From Clostridia bacterium (GTDB lineage: Bacteria > Bacillota > Clostridia > Acetivibrionales > DSM-2933): a stretch of 64,000 nt of DNA. The stretch lies in assembly GCA_026416815.1 (NCBI GenBank), contig JAOAEJ010000052.1:1-64000 (forward strand), written 5' to 3'. Below, in pieces: positions 45,585-54,223 of this stretch. The notes beneath the pieces are model-generated. The model was not told where the DNA came from and made no database searches. It worked only from the letters and a program-made list of their open reading frames with translations. The position numbers and the translations under genes were made by a program. Position 1 is the stretch's first letter. Every line of letters begins with the position of its first letter.

Positions 45585-46532
45585 CTAGCCACATGCGGTA
45601 CAGTTTGAACAATCACCACACCCAAGGTTCAAAAGTTCAGGAAGGTGTTTAATTGTAAAGTTGCATTCGCTAATATCATATGCTTTATTGCCCGCATCCT
45701 CAAACATGATAAATCCATCCTTAAAGTATAGGCGTAAAGGAACAATTTCATTTTTATTATAATCAAGCAGTGATGGCCTGAAGCTCGGTCCATAGGTTAT
45801 TGTCTTACCATTACATTGAACAGTGATTATATCCGTTGATGTAACCAATGATTCGATATTACCCTTTTCATAGAAGCATAGCGAATTAATATCACCATTG
45901 ATTCCTACAGCACTTGAGTCATATGCGTATATCTCACCAATTTCAGTGTTTACCACAACCGGGCTTTCGGGCTCTAAGGATTTTATGCTGCCGCCCGGAT
46001 AGAAGCTTAACCCTATTCGTGTATTAATCATTCCAGCGGGAGAGGGGATTTCAACCCGTTCATCAGGCCAGAGCGTAAGACTTTTAATCTCACCCGATTT
46101 ATAGAATTGGATTCCGATAATCTTTTTGGTGAGGCTTCCAAAGGGAAAGCTAACAGCAAGACCTTTAGCAAGGTTATATTCATCTTTCTCAGTCCAGTAT
46201 CCGGTTATCTTGCCGTTTAACGGGAATAGTCGTTTTATGCTTCCGCTTTGATAAAATGTTATCAGTTCTGCAGGAAAGGTGCCTGCAGGAGTTTTTATGT
46301 CTATTTGTTTTTCGAGGGAGATGCTTTGCAACTGCCCGCCTCCATAGAATGACAGAGATTTGACGTATTTCCTTCTTGCTTCGCTGTTGTCGTATTGAGG
46401 GATTAAAGTTCCATACATCGTTTCCAACTCATTATATTCATTTAGTATACATTCCTTCAGCACGCCGTTATCGTACATTGAGTAGGATTCTATTCCCTTT
46501 AGTAAACCTAGCTTTGAATTATATGTTTTCAT
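45585..46532 (-). CDS. FY-x-x-G repeat protein with C-terminal CX2CX2CX2C tail
   Basis: This 315-residue protein has at least six repeats of the type FYxxGxIKSLxxxx (FYGGGQLQSISL, FYQSGSIKRLFPL, FYKSGEIKSLTLWP, FYPGGSIKSLEPE, FYEKGNIESL, LYFKDGFIMF), similar to MORN/YwqK-type beta repeats. It ends in LGCGDCSNCTACG, a four-cysteine pattern that could hold an Fe-S cluster or zinc. There is no signal peptide. It lies 24 bases downstream of the AnfO-like gene on the same strand, so the two are probably one operon. The function is unknown. Confidence 0.6.
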   Translation of the reverse strand: MKTYNSKLGLLKGIESYSMYDNGVLKECILNEYNELETMYGTLIPQYDNSEARRKYVKSLSFYGGGQLQSISLEKQIDIKTPAGTFPAELITFYQSGSIKRLFPLNGKITGYWTEKDEYNLAKGLAVSFPFGSLTKKIIGIQFYKSGEIKSLTLWPDERVEIPSPAGMINTRIGLSFYPGGSIKSLEPESPVVVNTEIGEIYAYDSSAVGINGDINSLCFYEKGNIESLVTSTDIITVQCNGKTITYGPSFRPSLLDYNKNEIVPLRLYFKDGFIMFEDAGNKAYDISECNFTIKHLPELLNLGCGDCSNCTACG

Positions 46533-46556
46533 TTTACACCACTCCTGAAAATTTCA

Positions 46557-47195
46557 CTATTCGGTACAAGGCTTACGATATATGCTTAGCTTATATTTAT
46601 TACCTTTTACTTTTTCAACATCCATTTTAAGGCAAAGATTTTTTAGCTCAAAATCAAGCCATGGTGGCACATGACCGCACACTACTTCCAGCTCATGAAA
46701 TTTCGTATTACGAAGAAAAGGAATAAGTATCTGCTTGGAGGAAATATTGGGATTGGTAGACTGAACTTCCTGAAGATCTATATAGTAATTACCTTCAATA
46801 TCGGTCTGCCTGGGCTGAAATTTATCTATAGAGTTGTTTTCATCACTAGAAGCGTCCTGTAATGTAGCTTGTTTAAAGGCTTCCCAGACCATACCCAGAA
46901 AAGCGTATGGAGACCCTTCCATCTCAAATACAGCGAATCCGCTTGCGCTAAGGATATTATAGGCAAACCCCGACACTTCACAGCCAACAATTATCTTGCA
47001 ATCCCCCAAGTCTTCTATAATTTGCAGCACACTTTGCCGAACAGCAGCCATGCCCATCTGAGGTTGGAGTTTTATTGGGATGGACCGAGTGGAGTGCCAT
47101 TCTCCCGATTTGTTGTCATATACATTTATAAAACTACCCTCAAAAAGCGTTGCTGCCAGTTCATCTGCATTTACTATAACTGCTATTTTATCCAT
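46557..47195 (-). CDS. AnfO-like protein (Fe-only nitrogenase-associated family)
   Basis: This protein of about 212 residues starts MDKIAVIVNADELAATLFEG and contains INVYDNKSGEWHSTRSIPIKL, DLGDCKIIVGCEVSGFAYNILSASGFAVFEMEG and a later IPFLRNTKFHELEVVCGHVPPWLD. These match the AnfO protein of Fe-only nitrogenase clusters, whose role is unclear. No anfHDGK genes are in the window, so it is an orphan here. The ATG at 47195 is preferred; an ATG at 47207 lies inside the AAAGGATGG ribosome binding site. It is co-directional with the FY-repeat gene. Confidence 0.7.
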   Translation of the reverse strand: MDKIAVIVNADELAATLFEGSFINVYDNKSGEWHSTRSIPIKLQPQMGMAAVRQSVLQIIEDLGDCKIIVGCEVSGFAYNILSASGFAVFEMEGSPYAFLGMVWEAFKQATLQDASSDENNSIDKFQPRQTDIEGNYYIDLQEVQSTNPNISSKQILIPFLRNTKFHELEVVCGHVPPWLDFELKNLCLKMDVEKVKGNKYKLSIYRKPCTE

Positions 47196-47542
47196 TTGAA
47201 CAACCATCCTTTCAAAAGAAAATAAAAAAAGCCCAACTTAAAACCGAAATAAAAGCGGCTTTAAATTAATGGCTTCTCTGCTGGTAAAAAATAATATACG
47301 TGCATGGTATATTATTTTTTTATATACATTTAATTTTTAAGAAATATATCTTACTAAACATTATATACCCAAATAACGGTTGTATACAAGAGAAAAGTTA
47401 TATTATTAACCTCAATATTAAATTGAGTTCTGATTCTAATAATTAAGGTTTAAAGATGGAAGCGTTAAATATGTAAATGATACCCATAATTTAAAGGCTT
47501 ACGAAAAGCTTTCATATGATCATAAAATAGGTCAAAAAACTA

Positions 47543-47571
47543 TTGACACAGAATCAAATACGTAATATATT
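47543..47571 (+). promoter_or_regulatory. Sigma-A-type promoter of the first MarR gene
   Basis: TTGACA (47543-47548), a 17-base spacer and TATATT (47566-47571) precede the MarR gene start at 47627. The -10 lies inside the left half of the 50-bp palindrome. Confidence 0.8.
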
Positions 47572-47602
47572 ACTTATATAAGTAATATATTACGTATTTG
47601 AT
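47553..47602. promoter_or_regulatory. Perfect 50-bp palindromic operator
   Basis: The 50 bases are a perfect palindrome, beginning ATCAAATACG and ending CGTATTTGAT. It contains two nested copies of GTAATATATTAC (47562-47573 and 47582-47593). It covers the -10 and the expected transcription start, the position of an autorepressor operator. A related 12-bp site precedes the second MarR gene. Confidence 0.85.
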
Positions 47603-47626
47603 GAAGAAGTGATTAACGGAGGTAAA

Positions 47627-48088
47627 GTGGTCATAGATTTTTTAGAAAAACAAAGGTTTATATTCGGCAGCTTGTTCCTCCTTGCAAATAAACTCCAGGT
47701 TATAGGGGACCAGTATCTGGGCAAGGATGGTATGACTACGAAACAATGGTTTTTGACAGTAATGATTTCTCAGTTTCGTGACAACCATCCAACACTCAGT
47801 GAGGTGGCGGAACTAATGGGCAGCTCCCGGCAAAATGTGAAGCAGCTTGCACTGAAGCTTGAGGAGAAGGATTTTTTAAAGATTGAAAAGGATGAGCAGG
47901 ATGCCAGAGCACTGAGGCTTAAACTAACTGAGAAAAGCCAGGAATTTTGGGAGAAACGGCAGGAGCAGGATAACCAATTTATAGAGGAGTTATTTAAAGA
48001 TTTCAGCGAGGAAGAAGTTAATATTATATCCAGCAGTTTTAGAAAGCTATTTGAAAAAATTGAGCAAATGGAAAAAGAGTTAACATAA
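47627..48088 (+). CDS. MarR family transcriptional regulator (copy 1)
   Basis: This protein of about 153 residues has a winged helix-turn-helix: TLSEVAELMGSSRQNVKQLALKLEEKDFLKIEKDEQDARALRLKLTEKSQEF, with the recognition helix and the beta-wing DEQDAR. MarR dimers typically repress their own operon and release DNA on ligand or oxidation. It is about 55% identical by eye to the second MarR at 48736. The GTG at 47627 follows GGAGGT. It probably binds the palindrome upstream and controls the flavodoxin gene 14 bases downstream. Confidence 0.9.
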   Translation: MVIDFLEKQRFIFGSLFLLANKLQVIGDQYLGKDGMTTKQWFLTVMISQFRDNHPTLSEVAELMGSSRQNVKQLALKLEEKDFLKIEKDEQDARALRLKLTEKSQEFWEKRQEQDNQFIEELFKDFSEEEVNIISSSFRKLFEKIEQMEKELT

Positions 48089-48101
48089 AGGAGGTATGAA
48101 A

Positions 48102-48617
48102 ATGAATACATTAATAATTTTTGCCAGCAAGCATGGAACAACGGAGAAGTGTGCTTCTATTCTTTCCAAGAAGCTTACAGGAAAAGTTGACTTGCATAAT
48201 TTAAAAGCAGGGGCAGCTCCAGACCTTACTAAATACGATAAAGTAATTATTGGCGGTTCTATTTACGCCGGAAGAATCCAAAAGGAAGTAAGTACATTTT
48301 GCTCACAAAACCTTAGCTTGCTAAAGGATAAAAAGCTTGGACTTTTTATATGCTGTATGTTTCCCAATAACGCTGAAACCCAGTTAAACGGGGCTTTCCC
48401 ACAAGAACTTTTAAATAGCACTGCGGCTAAGGAAAACTTTGGTGGAGAGATGAAGTTTAGTGATATGAACTTTGGAGAAAAGTTTCTTACCAAGATGGTC
48501 TCAAAAGTGATAGCCAAGAATAATCCTGAAATTCCCCAATTGGATATGAAAAAAGATACGTCGATGATTATTAATGAAAACATTGATAAATTTGCGCAGC
48601 TGATGAATAAAGACTAA
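48102..48617 (+). CDS. Flavodoxin domain protein
   Basis: This 171-residue protein has the flavodoxin FMN phosphate loop at the N-terminus (IIFASKHGTTEKCASIL), VIIGGSIYAGRIQ and LGLFICCMFPNN. It resembles the flavodoxin-like proteins of the HemG/FldA group. It would carry electrons by means of bound FMN. It is directly preceded by MarR copy 1 and starts at 48102, 7 bases after GGAGGT. Confidence 0.85.
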   Translation: MNTLIIFASKHGTTEKCASILSKKLTGKVDLHNLKAGAAPDLTKYDKVIIGGSIYAGRIQKEVSTFCSQNLSLLKDKKLGLFICCMFPNNAETQLNGAFPQELLNSTAAKENFGGEMKFSDMNFGEKFLTKMVSKVIAKNNPEIPQLDMKKDTSMIINENIDKFAQLMNKD

Positions 48618-48692
48618 GAAGATACAGGTTGTACGGCAGCTATAAAATAAAAAATAGTATACCAAATAAAGCAAAATTTTTTAATAAAATAG

Positions 48693-48704
48693 GTAACATG
48701 TTAC
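48693..48704. promoter_or_regulatory. MarR operator candidate for the second MarR gene
   Basis: GTAACATGTTAC is a perfect 12-bp palindrome and matches GTAATATATTAC of the 50-bp operator at 9-10 of 12 positions. It lies 32 bases before the start at 48736. Confidence 0.6.
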
Positions 48705-48735
48705 TTAAATGAAAGGATTAATAAAGGGAGACTGT

Positions 48736-49194
48736 ATGAATAACAGTGATAGTCTGGATAAACAAAAATTTGTTTTCAGCAGGCTGTTTTTACTATCAAA
48801 CAAGCTTCAGACAATAGGGGATCAGGTACTTGATGATGAGATAACTATTAGGCAGTGGCTCTTAACTGTAGCAATTACTCAGTTTGGGGATACACCACCG
48901 ACTCTCGGTGAAGCCGCGGAGCTAATGGGAAGTTCTCACCAGAATATAAAGCAGCTTGCACTGAATCTTCAAAGAAGGGGATTTTTAAATATAGAAAGAG
49001 ATAGGTCGGACTTAAGGGCAGCCCGTCTTGTGTTGACAGAGAAAATCTGCTCCTTATGGGAACGGCGACAGTTTCAAATTAAGGATTTTCTTACTCAAAT
49101 TTTTAAAGATTTAAGTATAGAGGAGATTGACTTACTATATGATGCTCTGAATAAGTTGTATGAAAGCATATTAAAAATGAAGAAAGAACTATAA
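48736..49194 (+). CDS. MarR family transcriptional regulator (copy 2)
   Basis: This 152-residue paralogue of the protein at 47627 has the same order KQKFVFSRLFLLSNKLQTIGDQVL and helix-turn-helix TLGEAAELMGSSHQNIKQLALNLQRRGFLNIERDRSDLRAARLVLTEK. The recognition helix differs at one or two positions (SSHQN against SSRQN), so the two may bind overlapping sites. The ATG at 48736 follows AAGGGAG. It heads the small transcript that continues into the FMN-binding protein. Confidence 0.9.
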   Translation: MNNSDSLDKQKFVFSRLFLLSNKLQTIGDQVLDDEITIRQWLLTVAITQFGDTPPTLGEAAELMGSSHQNIKQLALNLQRRGFLNIERDRSDLRAARLVLTEKICSLWERRQFQIKDFLTQIFKDLSIEEIDLLYDALNKLYESILKMKKEL

Positions 49195-49212
49195 ACGGAA
49201 AGGGTGGCTCAC

Positions 49213-49623
49213 ATGAAATTACTTATTAAAATCGTACTATCGATAATCATTGTTTTTATCTTTGCTGCTGCAGGAGGCCTGTTTTTTCTCACACGGGGGC
49301 TTGATTCGGGAAGCAAACTTGAAGTAACTGCTGTGAATTTGTCAGAGATTAGAGACGGAGTATATACAGGGCAATACGATGCCGGAAGGTGGACTAACGA
49401 GGTAAGTGTAATAATAAAAGACCATAAAATTACTAAAATCAATATAGTAAAGGATATTACATTTCCAAAGCCCGAATGGACAAAAGAAATTTTGAATAAG
49501 GTAATAGAAAAACAGAGCACGAATATAGATGTAGTCTCAGGAGCTACAGTTAGCAGTAAAGCTTATTTGAAGGCGATTGAAAATGCATTGAAAAAGGGGG
49601 GGGACCAATTAAGCTTAACCTAA
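49213..49623 (+). CDS. Membrane-anchored FMN-binding domain protein
   Basis: This 136-residue protein has an uncleaved signal-anchor helix (about 3-27). One FMN-binding domain follows (about 45-135) with RDGVYTGQYDAGRWTNEVSVIIKDHKI and the flavinylation motif SGAT with acceptor Thr at about 112 (DVVSGATVSS). It is a likely second substrate of the ApbE transferase encoded at 10.8 kb. It would place a covalent FMN on the outer face of the membrane, next to genes for a flavodoxin and MarR regulators. The ATG at 49213 follows GGAAAGGG. Confidence 0.85.
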   Translation: MKLLIKIVLSIIIVFIFAAAGGLFFLTRGLDSGSKLEVTAVNLSEIRDGVYTGQYDAGRWTNEVSVIIKDHKITKINIVKDITFPKPEWTKEILNKVIEKQSTNIDVVSGATVSSKAYLKAIENALKKGGDQLSLT

Positions 49624-49665
49624 AAATATAGTGTATAGTATAAGGTGTTAAGGGGGAATTATGAG

Positions 49666-50523
49666 ATGGAAAAAAAGTATATTCTATTAGCATTTATATT
49701 CGCGGTCATTCTAATTTCAGCATTTGTTATCTATAAATCAGGAGAGTTAAAAAGAATCTATGGGAAAGAGGTATCAAAAGGCCTGGAACGTGTCGCAGCA
49801 CTGCAAAAAAGTATCTTGAGGGAAGAGGATATAAGGCATTTACCACAACCGATTCAAAAATACCTTAAATATGTAGGTGTAATAGGTAAGCCAGAAGTAC
49901 AGAGTATGAAAGCTATTGTTGAGGGTGAAATGAAAATGGACCCTAAGAAAGATTGGATCAAGGTAAAATTTGAACAGTATAACTTCTTTGATAGCCACCC
50001 AACCCGATTATTTTTTATGCAGGCAAAAATGTTTGGTATTCCGGTAGTTGGTTTACACTCTTATACCGATGATAAGGCAAATATGTTGATAAAAGCAGCA
50101 GGATTGTTTACTGTACTGGATTCCAAAGGTCCGGAGATGAGAATCAGTGATACAACAACCTTGTTTAACGATATGTGTTTTTTTGTGCCTGCAACCCTTA
50201 TAGATAAAAGGATTGAATGGGAAGAAATCGACTCATTGACTGTAAAGGGTACACTCAAGACTAACCAGTGCAAAGTATCGGCATTATTATATTTTAATGA
50301 AAAAGGAGAGCTAATTAATTTCATCAGTGATGACAGATACTATACTCCCATGGACGGCTCCTGCAAAAAGGCGAGATGGTCCACACCGATTCAAAATTAT
50401 AAAGAAAGGAACGGTCTAAAACTCCCTAGCTATGGAGAGGCAATATGGCATTTTACTGAAGGTGATTATTGTTATGCAAGGTTTAATGACATTCAGTTAA
50501 TTGAATATAATACTTTTAATTGA
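49666..50523 (+). CDS. DUF6544/DUF6920-like protein
   Basis: This 285-residue protein has an N-terminal membrane helix (about 5-23) and a soluble domain. Recognisable segments are LPQPIQKYLKYVGVIGKPEVQSMK, KFEQYNFFDSHPTRLFFMQAKMFGIPVVGLHSY, TLFNDMCFFVPATLIDKRIEWEEI and a beta-rich C-terminus. The pattern fits a family of unknown function found in Firmicutes and Bacteroidetes, possibly a lipid- or cofactor-binding beta barrel. The ATG at 49666 lies 10 bases after AGGGGG. It is likely co-transcribed with the FMN-binding protein 42 bases upstream. Confidence 0.65.
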   Translation: MEKKYILLAFIFAVILISAFVIYKSGELKRIYGKEVSKGLERVAALQKSILREEDIRHLPQPIQKYLKYVGVIGKPEVQSMKAIVEGEMKMDPKKDWIKVKFEQYNFFDSHPTRLFFMQAKMFGIPVVGLHSYTDDKANMLIKAAGLFTVLDSKGPEMRISDTTTLFNDMCFFVPATLIDKRIEWEEIDSLTVKGTLKTNQCKVSALLYFNEKGELINFISDDRYYTPMDGSCKKARWSTPIQNYKERNGLKLPSYGEAIWHFTEGDYCYARFNDIQLIEYNTFN

Positions 50524-50799
50524 CGGTCAAATTCTTCATCTTAGCAAAGCTCTCTTACAGAGAACCTCAAAGGCTTGAAATAACACTAAAATGATTTCAT
50601 CACTAGGGGTTCAAAATCTTTGTTATTATGTAGTATAATAAAATGCAAAGGATGATCATAATATTTTGCTCCCCATATTATAAAACGGTAATTTGTGTTA
50701 TATTTAATATAAGTAAAACGCTTCAAAAAAGCAACAAAATCTGACAAAATATTTATATAAACAATAAAGCTATTTCTGAGTGAGGGGAACAATATAAGT

Positions 50800-51480
50800 A
50801 TGTATATTAAGGATGTTATATTAGTAATTTTATTGTTTACGGTAGTGTTTGGAGTTTTTAATCTTTATCTAAAGAAGAAGGGTATAGACTATGTCAATTT
50901 ATATGGTGTGACTGCTGTGTATTTCTTAGTATTTACAATAGTAGGCTTTTGTATGTTTTACAGATATATAATCACTTTGGTGGCAAACTTCTCAATATTT
51001 TCCCTTTGGCCGCTTGCAGTATTTTTTATATTAAACATTCTGGTGTATTACCTTGCAAATCGTTTTATCCAAAAGCCTATGGATGTCATCATGAAATATA
51101 AAGAGGATTTTTTAAAGATAGACTATAGGTATATGTTTTCCAAATCGTTTGAGATATTATTCCAGCAGCTAATTGTAGCGATAGTAGCAGCTGTTCTAAG
51201 AAATATGGGATTTGATACATATAAGATAGTCCTTGCTTTTGCAATATTATTTGCTCTTCCTCATGTATTTTTAATTTTTATAACTGATTTAAAGTTTGCC
51301 ATGTTTTATACCTTTTCGGCTATGCTATCAGCAGTTGCTTTTCCACTGCTGATACTAAAAATAAATAACGGGTTTATTTTCAGCTACATTGTGCACTTTG
51401 TATTTTATACATGTTCTGCATTGGTAGTTTGGATTCTACGTGGGCAAAGGAATGCAAAAGGGAATGTGGGTGAATACTAA
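50800..51480 (+). CDS. Hypothetical membrane protein with about six helices
   Basis: This 226-residue protein is almost entirely hydrophobic, with helices near residues 4-22, 35-60, 68-90, 118-137, 142-185 and 192-215, and short loops containing RFIQKPMDVIMKYKEDFLK. There are no conserved catalytic residues I recognise; the CAAX-protease motif (EExxxR) is absent. The start at 50800 follows GAGGGG. A convergent terminator ends it. The function is unknown. Confidence 0.6.
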   Translation: MYIKDVILVILLFTVVFGVFNLYLKKKGIDYVNLYGVTAVYFLVFTIVGFCMFYRYIITLVANFSIFSLWPLAVFFILNILVYYLANRFIQKPMDVIMKYKEDFLKIDYRYMFSKSFEILFQQLIVAIVAAVLRNMGFDTYKIVLAFAILFALPHVFLIFITDLKFAMFYTFSAMLSAVAFPLLILKINNGFIFSYIVHFVFYTCSALVVWILRGQRNAKGNVGEY

Positions 51481-51551
51481 GCAGGTGTTTACAAGGAAAG
51501 ACCAAATGGTAGGGTCATAAAGTGAAGTTGAAATAAAATAACATACAAAGT

Positions 51552-51592
51552 GTACAAGGACAGGCGGCTTTATAGACGTCCGTCCTTGTAAA
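51552..51592. terminator. Bidirectional terminator
   Basis: TACAAGGACAGGCG and CGTCCGTCCTTGTA pair (about 14 bp with mismatches) between convergent genes. Confidence 0.7.
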
Positions 51593-51603
51593 TATATGAT
51601 GTG

Positions 51604-52032
51604 CTAATCCAAGTTGTTAACCTTACTATCATCCTGTATAGCCGTATTTTCTTGATTTAGAGTTTTTATTAATACTATATGGACTGAAACGGAAATGGCT
51701 ATTAAAAGTAAAATAACCTTGACCCAGAGTAGGGTAATTACAAACATAATAGAGTACAATATTGAACACCATAAGAGTAAAATAGAGAGTACCTTTGCTT
51801 TTAAGGGGATGCCCTTTTTTTCATGGTAGCTTTTTATATAAAACCCTAGTATTTTATTGTTAACGAGCATGTTATAAAGCCATTTAGAGCTGCGGATATA
51901 GCATGCAGAGCCAAGCAGCAAGAATGGCGTTGTAGGAAGTAGAGGTAAGAATATGCCGAGGATGCCCAGTGCTACAAACGTTGTTCCTGCAATAATGAGT
52001 GTTATTTTTATAAACTGCTTTATATTTATCAC
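51604..52032 (-). CDS. DUF454 family membrane protein (YbaN-like)
   Basis: This 142-residue protein has the DUF454 signature GILGIFLPLLPTTPFLLLGSACYIRSSKWLYNMLVNNKILGFYIKSYHEKKGIPLKAKV. An N-terminal helix precedes it and two C-terminal helices follow. The family is widespread and of unknown function, placed at the inner membrane. It is a single gene. Confidence 0.85.
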   Translation of the reverse strand: MINIKQFIKITLIIAGTTFVALGILGIFLPLLPTTPFLLLGSACYIRSSKWLYNMLVNNKILGFYIKSYHEKKGIPLKAKVLSILLLWCSILYSIMFVITLLWVKVILLLIAISVSVHIVLIKTLNQENTAIQDDSKVNNLD

Positions 52033-52221
52033 CTCAACAATAAATGCTTTTGGTATGCAAAGATTTAGTATATTTAAATCTCTTTTGTCCTATATTCCAT
52101 CCAATCATACATCATCTTTATATAGCAATCAAGTGTAGAAATTTCATAGCAATCTGTAAAGCAATTAGCTCCAAAGTCTGATGAGCATAACACCGGAAAA
52201 GGAAATTTTAGTTTGAATAAA

Positions 52222-52250
52222 AAGGGACTATCAATAGACAGCCCCTTTAC
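52222..52250 (-). terminator. Terminator of the DUF3794-like coat protein gene
   Basis: AAAGGGACTAT and ATAGACAGCCCCTTT form an interrupted stem, and on the minus strand the repeat is followed by a T-run (TTTTTATTC). It lies about 65 bases after the stop codon of the gene at 52316. Confidence 0.55.
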
Positions 52251-52315
52251 TGTGGTGCTAAATACTTTCTTTACTTAAAACACACTTGCGTTTAGCTTTC
52301 TGTATTCACCTAGTA

Positions 52316-53221
52316 TTAGTCATTTTGCTTATATTGTTGATGATAGTTGCCATATTTATGCTTATTTTTTTTCTCGTGCTTATGCTTCAGCCATGGCCAT
52401 TTATCTGTATATCCGTTTTGTTTTTTGTGTTTATCATCATCATAATTATTGTGGCTGCCTGAATAGGAGGGGATATTAACCTGCTGATTTTGCAATAGTT
52501 TAATTCTTACAAATATTACCATTTTTTCTGTAAACTTATCAAATACTAATAGATTCGGGAATTCACAGGATAATTGTGTAGGCCTCTTCAAGAGGTCTTC
52601 CTCAAATATTTTAACATCTTCGAGTTCGCAGAAAACCTTTTCGGAGAAACATTCAAAATGCTCAAAATCCTTTTCGCATGGGTTATGACCCACTATATCC
52701 TGATTACATATATCACAGGAATTAGATTTGTCTAAGAAAATCTCAGTTTCTTTGACAAATCCGCTTTTGCAGAATACCGGACGGTTTACAAATTCAACCA
52801 TGGTAACACATTCAAAGGGCACATCCACAGTTGTGTGACGGATATCTCCGCTAATAGCCCTATCGTGAGAAGGTGTGCAATTTGCTGTTGCGTATTCAAT
52901 ATTTTTCCTTATAAACCCACTTAAGAATAATTTCCCCTTCTTGTCATCTCCAATATTGATGAGTTTGCATTGAGTGAGGAATAAGTTCTTTTTAATACGT
53001 TTGATTTCGATAGCTGGTTCTTCAAGCTCAATTATAGCTTTAACATCAATTTGTACCTTAGGTTGTGCGATTACGACAGGTATTTTGGCTACAAGGGGGC
53101 CATTTATACCTATCGGTTTTATATTTTCACTTGGGCACTCGGGCAATGTCTGCGCATTAGATACCTTAGCCTCACAACTATTTGTACAAAGGGAGCCTTT
53201 GGAGTAAAATTCTTCTGACAT
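52316..53221 (-). CDS. DUF3794/SPOCS-like spore coat protein with His/Lys-rich tail
   Basis: This 301-residue protein has KIPVVIAQPKVQIDVKAIIELEEPAIEIKRIKKNLFLTQCKLI, GKLFLSGFIRKNIEYATA and RHTTVDVPFECVTMVEF, similar to DUF3794 (SPOCS) repeats found in clostridial spore coat or exosporium proteins. The middle has cysteine-containing DKSNSCDICNQDIVGHNPC. The last 60 residues are a low-complexity H/K/N/D/Y-rich tail. There is no signal peptide. A coat structural role is inferred; the function is not shown. Confidence 0.65.
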   Translation of the reverse strand: MSEEFYSKGSLCTNSCEAKVSNAQTLPECPSENIKPIGINGPLVAKIPVVIAQPKVQIDVKAIIELEEPAIEIKRIKKNLFLTQCKLINIGDDKKGKLFLSGFIRKNIEYATANCTPSHDRAISGDIRHTTVDVPFECVTMVEFVNRPVFCKSGFVKETEIFLDKSNSCDICNQDIVGHNPCEKDFEHFECFSEKVFCELEDVKIFEEDLLKRPTQLSCEFPNLLVFDKFTEKMVIFVRIKLLQNQQVNIPSYSGSHNNYDDDKHKKQNGYTDKWPWLKHKHEKKNKHKYGNYHQQYKQND

Positions 53222-53487
53222 TTACATAATCTCCTTTCCCAATTAAAATATTATTACCTTATCTGTTAACATAATATTCTAGCTATTAACATAATGTTAC
53301 TAAAATTATAATTATGTTTACCGAAATCTTGAGCAATTACCTTGGTTAAGGTTTGGTATCCAAAATAGGCAAAATAAATTCTTAAATTTATGAAAAATTT
53401 TTGACTATAAAAGTACCAGACTTGCAAAATTCTTTACAAAATAACCTGCTGATAAGTAGGGAATTATAACTTATATTCACGTATTTT

Positions 53488-53560
53488 ATAGATAGTTTGC
53501 GATGAAGTGATTTTATTCACTAAGGCAAATAGCCTTACCACAATTCATTTCCTGATTGAA
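53488..53560 (-). repeat. Dispersed palindromic repeat, copy C (right arm lost)
   Basis: ATAGATAGTTTGCGATGAAGTGATTTTATTCAC, AAGGCAAATAGCCTTACCACA and CTGATTG follow copy E in the same order, but the closing arm (AAGTTTACAGTAAACTAT) is absent or decayed. It lies in the 389-base gap between the coat gene and the methyltransferase, which holds no other feature. Confidence 0.65.
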
Positions 53561-53610
53561 AATTAATGGGTTAAGCCTAGGCTACCTGTAGAGGAGGGGA
53601 ATTTTTAAAT

Positions 53611-54195
53611 ATGGAGTTATCACCTAAGCTATACAAGTGGTTTGTAAGACCGGAATGGTTTTCAAAGGTTTTTGTAAGAAACATCATTGAGGATAGGTTT
53701 GATTTTGAAAACAAGGCTGTCCTTGATTTTGGCTGTGGGATAGGGTCAAGCAGTTTTATGTTTGAACCTAATAATTATATTGGAATTGACTGTGATTCAA
53801 AAAGAATACGCTATGCAAAACGTCAGCATCCTGAATATACTTTTGAGGTCTCAAATGGATATGGCATACCTCTACCTGAAGGTACTATTGACTATATATT
53901 GATTATATCAGTACTTCACCATATCCCAAAAGATAAATTGCCTATGTATCTAAGAGAGTTTCGGAGAGTAATTAAGCCCTATGGAAGGATAGTTGTTATA
54001 GAACCATGTTATTATGACAAACCTTGTATTAGCAATTCATTTATGAAGTTTGCGGATAGGGGAAAGTATATACAGGGTGAAGCAGGATACATACAGGAGT
54101 TCAAAAACTGTCAGTACGATGTTGAAATACACGATAGACATAAACAGTTATTTTTTTATAACAAGATTTTCTTCAGTGCAACCCCAAATAGGTAA
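53611..54195 (+). CDS. Class I SAM-dependent methyltransferase
   Basis: This 194-residue protein has motif I VLDFGCGIGSSSFMF, motif II YIGIDCDSKRIRYA, and motif post-I/III with SVLHHIPKDKLPMYLREFRRVIKPYGRIVVIEP. This is the UbiE/Methyltransf_11-type Rossmann domain. The substrate is unknown; small-molecule methylation is most likely. The start at 53611 follows GAGGAGGGG. It is a single gene with a strong terminator. Confidence 0.88.
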   Translation: MELSPKLYKWFVRPEWFSKVFVRNIIEDRFDFENKAVLDFGCGIGSSSFMFEPNNYIGIDCDSKRIRYAKRQHPEYTFEVSNGYGIPLPEGTIDYILIISVLHHIPKDKLPMYLREFRRVIKPYGRIVVIEPCYYDKPCISNSFMKFADRGKYIQGEAGYIQEFKNCQYDVEIHDRHKQLFFYNKIFFSATPNR

Positions 54196-54223
54196 TGAAA
54201 TGAAGAATTGCATTATAAATCTA

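Noticed and set aside
47430-47560. Short open frame with peptide-like composition (KYVNDTHNLKAYEK...) before the MarR palindrome
   Set aside because: It has no start codon or ribosome binding site and runs into the promoter and palindrome. It may be a degraded gene end but cannot be supported.
52077-52190. Minus-strand Cys-containing frame of about 38 codons (LCSSDFGANCFTDCYE...)
   Set aside because: The only possible start is a GTG without a ribosome binding site, so it is not listed as a gene although the composition is peptide-like.
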